The translations under genes were made by a program, and so were the position numbers. Under the pieces are notes generated by a model. That model ran no database searches, was not told the DNA's origin, and worked only from the letters and a program-made list of their open reading frames with translations. This document shows positions 60,925-64,000 of a stretch of 64,000 bases of DNA, in pieces. Each line of letters opens with the position of its first letter. Position 1 is the first letter of the stretch. The DNA comes from Sedimenticola selenatireducens DSM 17993 (GTDB lineage Bacteria; Pseudomonadota; Gammaproteobacteria; Chromatiales; Chromatiaceae): NCBI RefSeq assembly GCF_000428045.1, contig NZ_ATZE01000013.1, positions 1-64,000 of the forward strand, written 5' to 3'.

Positions 60925-61670
60925 GCGATCCGGCCGTCGCGGCCCAGCGCCAGCAGCAACGACAGCAGGGCCTGATCGCCGGCCTGGTCACGCTGCCGTT
61001 CCGCTTCTTCGGCGTGCTGTGCGGCGCGCTGCTGCTGTGCATCCTGATCGAATGCGTCGGCATGCACTTCTTCTGGCCCGATCAGGGTTGGCGCCACGCG
61101 CAGGGCATGCTGCACCACGAGCTGGATCAGCTCTCGGAGAACTTCACGCGCAGCGCGCTGGTGCAGGAGCCGGGGCGCACCGCGCACCGGCTGGTCGAGC
61201 AGGGTTACGACTGGCTGTTCGTGAAGAGCGGTCTGTTGGACTGGATACGCGACGCCTCGGCGCAGGCCAGCGCCGGCAGCCATCGCCCGACCAAGGATTT
61301 CCGCTACTACATCGGCTTGGTCTACGTGAACGTGGAGAGCTACCTGATCGCGGCGGCCTACACGACGCTGGTCTTCCTCGTGCGGCTGCTGGTGCTGTGC
61401 CTGACCCTGCCGCTGTTCCTGATGGCTGCCTTCGTCGGGCTGGTGGACGGCCTGGTGCGCCGGGACATCCGCCGCTTCGGCGCGGGACGCGAATCGGGGT
61501 TCATCTATCACCGCGCCAGGGCCAGCCTGATCCCGCTGGCCGTGCTGCCGTGGGTGACTTACCTGGCACTGCCGGTCAGCGTGAACCCGCTGCTGATCCT
61601 GCTGCCCAGCGCCGCATTGCTCGGCGTGGCGGTGTGCATTGCGGCGGCAACGTTCAAGAAGTACCTGTAG
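60921..61670 (+). CDS. TIGR03747 family ICE membrane protein
   Basis: 249 aa with four or more membrane helices (about 16-42, 134-170, 199-220, 225-247). GLIAGLVTLPFRFFGVLCGA and YIGLVYVNVESYLIAAAYTT are family features of TIGR03747 (DUF4400-like). It is always the direct partner of TraD in this element class and may stabilise it in the membrane. The transfer operon would be expected to continue with an RAQPRD gene, which is displaced here. Confidence 0.9.
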   Translation: MSDPAVAAQRQQQRQQGLIAGLVTLPFRFFGVLCGALLLCILIECVGMHFFWPDQGWRHAQGMLHHELDQLSENFTRSALVQEPGRTAHRLVEQGYDWLFVKSGLLDWIRDASAQASAGSHRPTKDFRYYIGLVYVNVESYLIAAAYTTLVFLVRLLVLCLTLPLFLMAAFVGLVDGLVRRDIRRFGAGRESGFIYHRARASLIPLAVLPWVTYLALPVSVNPLLILLPSAALLGVAVCIAAATFKKYL

Positions 61671-61761
61671 CTGCAGCCCTGCGCCAGGTCAGATAAACGA
61701 TGCCATAGTTTCGGTTCTCTGCTTCGTCAAGAACGTCAGCATTGGCGCGAACAAACACGTT

Positions 61762-64000
61762 TCAAGCAATCTTCTTCTGCCTGTCTCGCAGAGACGCGGC
61801 CCAGTCCTTCAAAGCCTGAATGTCCTGAAAGAGATCAGCAGGTGGTGGCGGCGCGGCATTCCTACCGCTGGATGGATCGTGTGCGTCAACAATGTCGCAG
61901 CACTTCTTGAATCCGGCGGCGAAAGCATCGCAGTCAGCCTCGGTGAGCGCACTGACCTTCTTCAGGTCCTTGGCGTTGATGTAGTCCCTGTGGCGTTGAA
62001 TAACGTGGACGAAAGCGATGTCCTCCAGGCCGCGCTCCCATGTGGCGCGCAACGCGTTGTAGAGCTTCGCCACCTCGACCGCGTACTCGTCTTCCTGGTT
62101 GTTGTCATGCAGCAGCTTTGCCGCACGTGCCGCCTTCTCCAGTTTGTCGATGCGATCTTCGACGCTCTGGGCCTTCCAGGGCAGGCCATCGGCCACCATA
62201 CCGGCTCCCGCGGCGCCACGACTGAGCGTCGTGAGCCGCACTGCCCGCCCGGTCTTCGTCGCGTGGTCATTCAGATCGTTCACGAACACCAGATCATGCG
62301 TGAAGACGATGACCTGGCGGTTCTCCGCTTCTTCCACGAGACGCTTGGCCACCTGCCCACGCCAGCGATGGTCCAACGAGGACACCGGGTCATCGAAGAC
62401 CAGAGCAGAGCGGTGCATCGCGGTGGCAAGCTCGGTCATGAAGGCGGCCAGCGCCACGCAGGTCTTTTCCCCTTCGCTCAGGATTTCGTGGACCTTGGCA
62501 TCCGGCTTGGCGAAGAGGCGCACCTGATACTGCGGTGAGCCGTACTTGCCGCCGGAGCGCACGATTTCGACGCGAACCTTCGAGGCCGCAAGCCTGACAA
62601 TCTCTTCCTGAAATCTGTCGCGCAGCCGAGGCGTAATCACGGTGTCGGCAATGTCGTTGCCCATCTTGGTGATGGTGTTCGTCGCCGTGTCGCCCGCACA
62701 CTCGGTCAGAAACTGGATTGTCTTCAGCCGCTGGATTTCGTCAGTAACGACCGGCAGCATGCCGGCGAGCAGCGCCCGGTCGCTCAGCTCGGCGAAATCG
62801 GCTTCGAGCTTCTTGCGTTCATCCGCGTCAGCGGACTTGCGCAGCTCGGCGGCGTAGTTGCGGATCGTGGTCTGAAGCTGGCCGAGATCAGGCAGCGGCG
62901 ACAGTGGAACGGGCGGGAGCTGTACCTCGCCGTTTCCGCCCAGGGCTTTGAGCAGAACGTGGCGCCGCAGCCGGGCTGCGGCGATGAAGCGGCGCGTCTG
63001 CTGCTGCAGCACCTCATTCTGGAGGCCCAGCTCGTCAAGACTGGCCTTCACCGCCCGCGTGCCGATTGCCCCGGCAGCTATGGTCTGCCGTGCGGTCTGA
63101 GCTGCCTTCTCTGCCTCGCGTGCCAGCTGTTCCGTGTCCTTCTGGATGAAATCCTCGAAGCGTGCCATCCGTGCACGTGCCTCAGCTTCCAATGGCTGCT
63201 GGCAAAGCATGCAATGCGCGTCTTCGGCCGACGGCGGGAACGGCTGTCCGGGGTATGCGATTTCCGTCGAGTAGCGCCGCGCGGAATCCCAAAGCACCCG
63301 CCATGCCTCGCCGCCGACCCCGGCAAGGGGTTCGCCCGTGAAGGCCTTCTCCGCGGCAAGACGTGCAGCACCCCGTTTCGACCGTGCGTCCCTGGCGAGG
63401 GCAGCGGCTGCCAGCAGCTCCTCATCGGTGGTTCTGGCTGCAACGCTGTTCACCACGGTAATCAGCCGCATGACGTTGTCGGCTTTGACGGTCTGTTCCG
63501 CCGCTGCCTTGGTCGGATTCTTCGACAGGTCTTCCCGCAGACGCTCAAGACGGGCGCTTTCGTCTGCCGAGAGTGCCGCCAGGGCTTCGATCTTCTTTGC
63601 GTCTGTGTTGGCGTTCAGCGCGGCAAGCGCCTTCCCCACGGCCGTGGCGGCCTTCCAGGTCGGCGCCGCAAAGATCGGATTGCGGGCCTTCTCAAGCTGC
63701 TTCTGTTCAGCTGCGAGGGCATCCTTCACCGCCTGACAGGCTGCAGCAAGCTCATCCGGCACGTCCAGACCAAAGGGCCGGAATGCAACTTCGTTCTTCT
63801 CGCGGATATGCACGGAGGCGCAGTCGCTATCGAACACGCTCACTGCAGACAGCGTTGCATGCGGATTTGCGCCGTTCTGCCACTGCTCGACCGGCTGCGG
63901 CACACCGCCGACCCCGTACGCGATGTTCGCGCCGACGCGCTTCGGGGGCTGATCGGCATACACATTGGGTTCGATTTTTCCGGCATGCCTTGCACGACAT
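61762..64000 (-). CDS. AAA_13-type ATPase with CxxC hook, 5' end outside window
   Basis: At least 745 codons, open to the right edge; the Walker A is outside the window. The start of the visible part (ACRARH-like, PNVYADQPPKRVGANIAYGV, VSVFDSDCASVHIREKNEVA) is typical of AAA_13 proteins just after the P-loop. Long coiled coils flank CMLCQQPL, a zinc-hook-like CxxC. The ABC half returns with LSEGEKTCVALAAFMTELAT (signature), ALVFDDPVSSLDHRW (Walker B) and VIVFTHDLVFVNDL. RloC and PrrC anticodon nucleases and other phage-defence ATPases share this layout. It opposes the transfer genes and ends 90 bases from them. Confidence 0.85.
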   Translation of the reverse strand, partial: CRARHAGKIEPNVYADQPPKRVGANIAYGVGGVPQPVEQWQNGANPHATLSAVSVFDSDCASVHIREKNEVAFRPFGLDVPDELAAACQAVKDALAAEQKQLEKARNPIFAAPTWKAATAVGKALAALNANTDAKKIEALAALSADESARLERLREDLSKNPTKAAAEQTVKADNVMRLITVVNSVAARTTDEELLAAAALARDARSKRGAARLAAEKAFTGEPLAGVGGEAWRVLWDSARRYSTEIAYPGQPFPPSAEDAHCMLCQQPLEAEARARMARFEDFIQKDTEQLAREAEKAAQTARQTIAAGAIGTRAVKASLDELGLQNEVLQQQTRRFIAAARLRRHVLLKALGGNGEVQLPPVPLSPLPDLGQLQTTIRNYAAELRKSADADERKKLEADFAELSDRALLAGMLPVVTDEIQRLKTIQFLTECAGDTATNTITKMGNDIADTVITPRLRDRFQEEIVRLAASKVRVEIVRSGGKYGSPQYQVRLFAKPDAKVHEILSEGEKTCVALAAFMTELATAMHRSALVFDDPVSSLDHRWRGQVAKRLVEEAENRQVIVFTHDLVFVNDLNDHATKTGRAVRLTTLSRGAAGAGMVADGLPWKAQSVEDRIDKLEKAARAAKLLHDNNQEDEYAVEVAKLYNALRATWERGLEDIAFVHVIQRHRDYINAKDLKKVSALTEADCDAFAAGFKKCCDIVDAHDPSSGRNAAPPPPADLFQDIQALKDWAASLRDRQKKIA

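Overview
The window joins two kinds of DNA. Positions 1 to about 10,200 look like the chromosome of a gammaproteobacterium: a mutY-yggX pair, tRNA-Phe, an Lpp/OprI-type alanine-zipper lipoprotein, an AsmA protein and a GTAGGAGCGG-type REP palindrome. From about 10,200-10,400 to the right edge the sequence is an integrative and conjugative element (ICE) of the PFGI-1/ICEclc/PAGI-2 class. The presence of a selenate/chlorate reductase operon would suit a selenate-respiring, sulfur-associated host such as Sedimenticola or a Thauera-like donor, but this is inference only.

Region 1 (1-4287) is a chromosomal integron read leftwards, next to tRNA-Phe. Four cassettes lie on the minus strand: a RelE/HigB-type toxin with an XRE antitoxin, a small lipoprotein, a DUF6572-like protein and a secreted 113-aa protein. 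In every cassette the R'' core of its attC is the exact reverse complement of the core at its own first end, and the array runs off the left edge. attI and a divergent intI follow. intI has an N-terminal extension of about 120 residues and is broken by a one-base deletion near 3220. Behind it lies a BrnT-like toxin whose antitoxin gene is disrupted.

Region 2 (4300-10,200) is ordinary chromosome.

Region 3 (10,400-33,700) is ICE cargo, bounded by two related LysR genes. On its left is a sulfur or selenium handling block: an ArsR-rhodanese fusion, DsrE, two MFS transporters, DUF2892, a heme-binding DUF3365-like protein, a PLP gamma-lyase/synthase, a cysteine desulfurase, a methyltransferase and a persulfide-dioxygenase-like hydrolase. 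Next is a three-component regulatory system (PhnD-type binding protein, histidine kinase, sigma-54 activator), divergent from a serABDC/clrABDC-type molybdoenzyme operon, then an Fnr-type regulator and moaA. The region between the regulators and the operon carries two 16-bp inverted repeats, a -24/-12 promoter and a consensus FNR box. The response regulator has lost most of its receiver domain and moaA has a one-base frameshift, so the module may be decaying or the assembly may hold errors here.

Region 4 (33,900-61,670) is the ICE backbone: AlpA, ParA, ParB, DUF2857, STY4528-type replication protein, OST-HTH protein, PFL_4669, DUF3158, SSB, TopB, a long series of small conserved ICE genes, a methyltransferase, a helicase, PilL, transfer proteins and the coupling protein TraD. 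A 17-bp palindrome occurs three times, each time before a transcription unit. A three-hairpin element with covarying stems occurs three times between genes and is a good structured-RNA candidate. At the right edge (61,762 onwards) an AAA_13-type ATPase with a CxxC hook runs against the transfer genes and is probably a defence cargo. No CRISPR, rRNA or IS element was seen.
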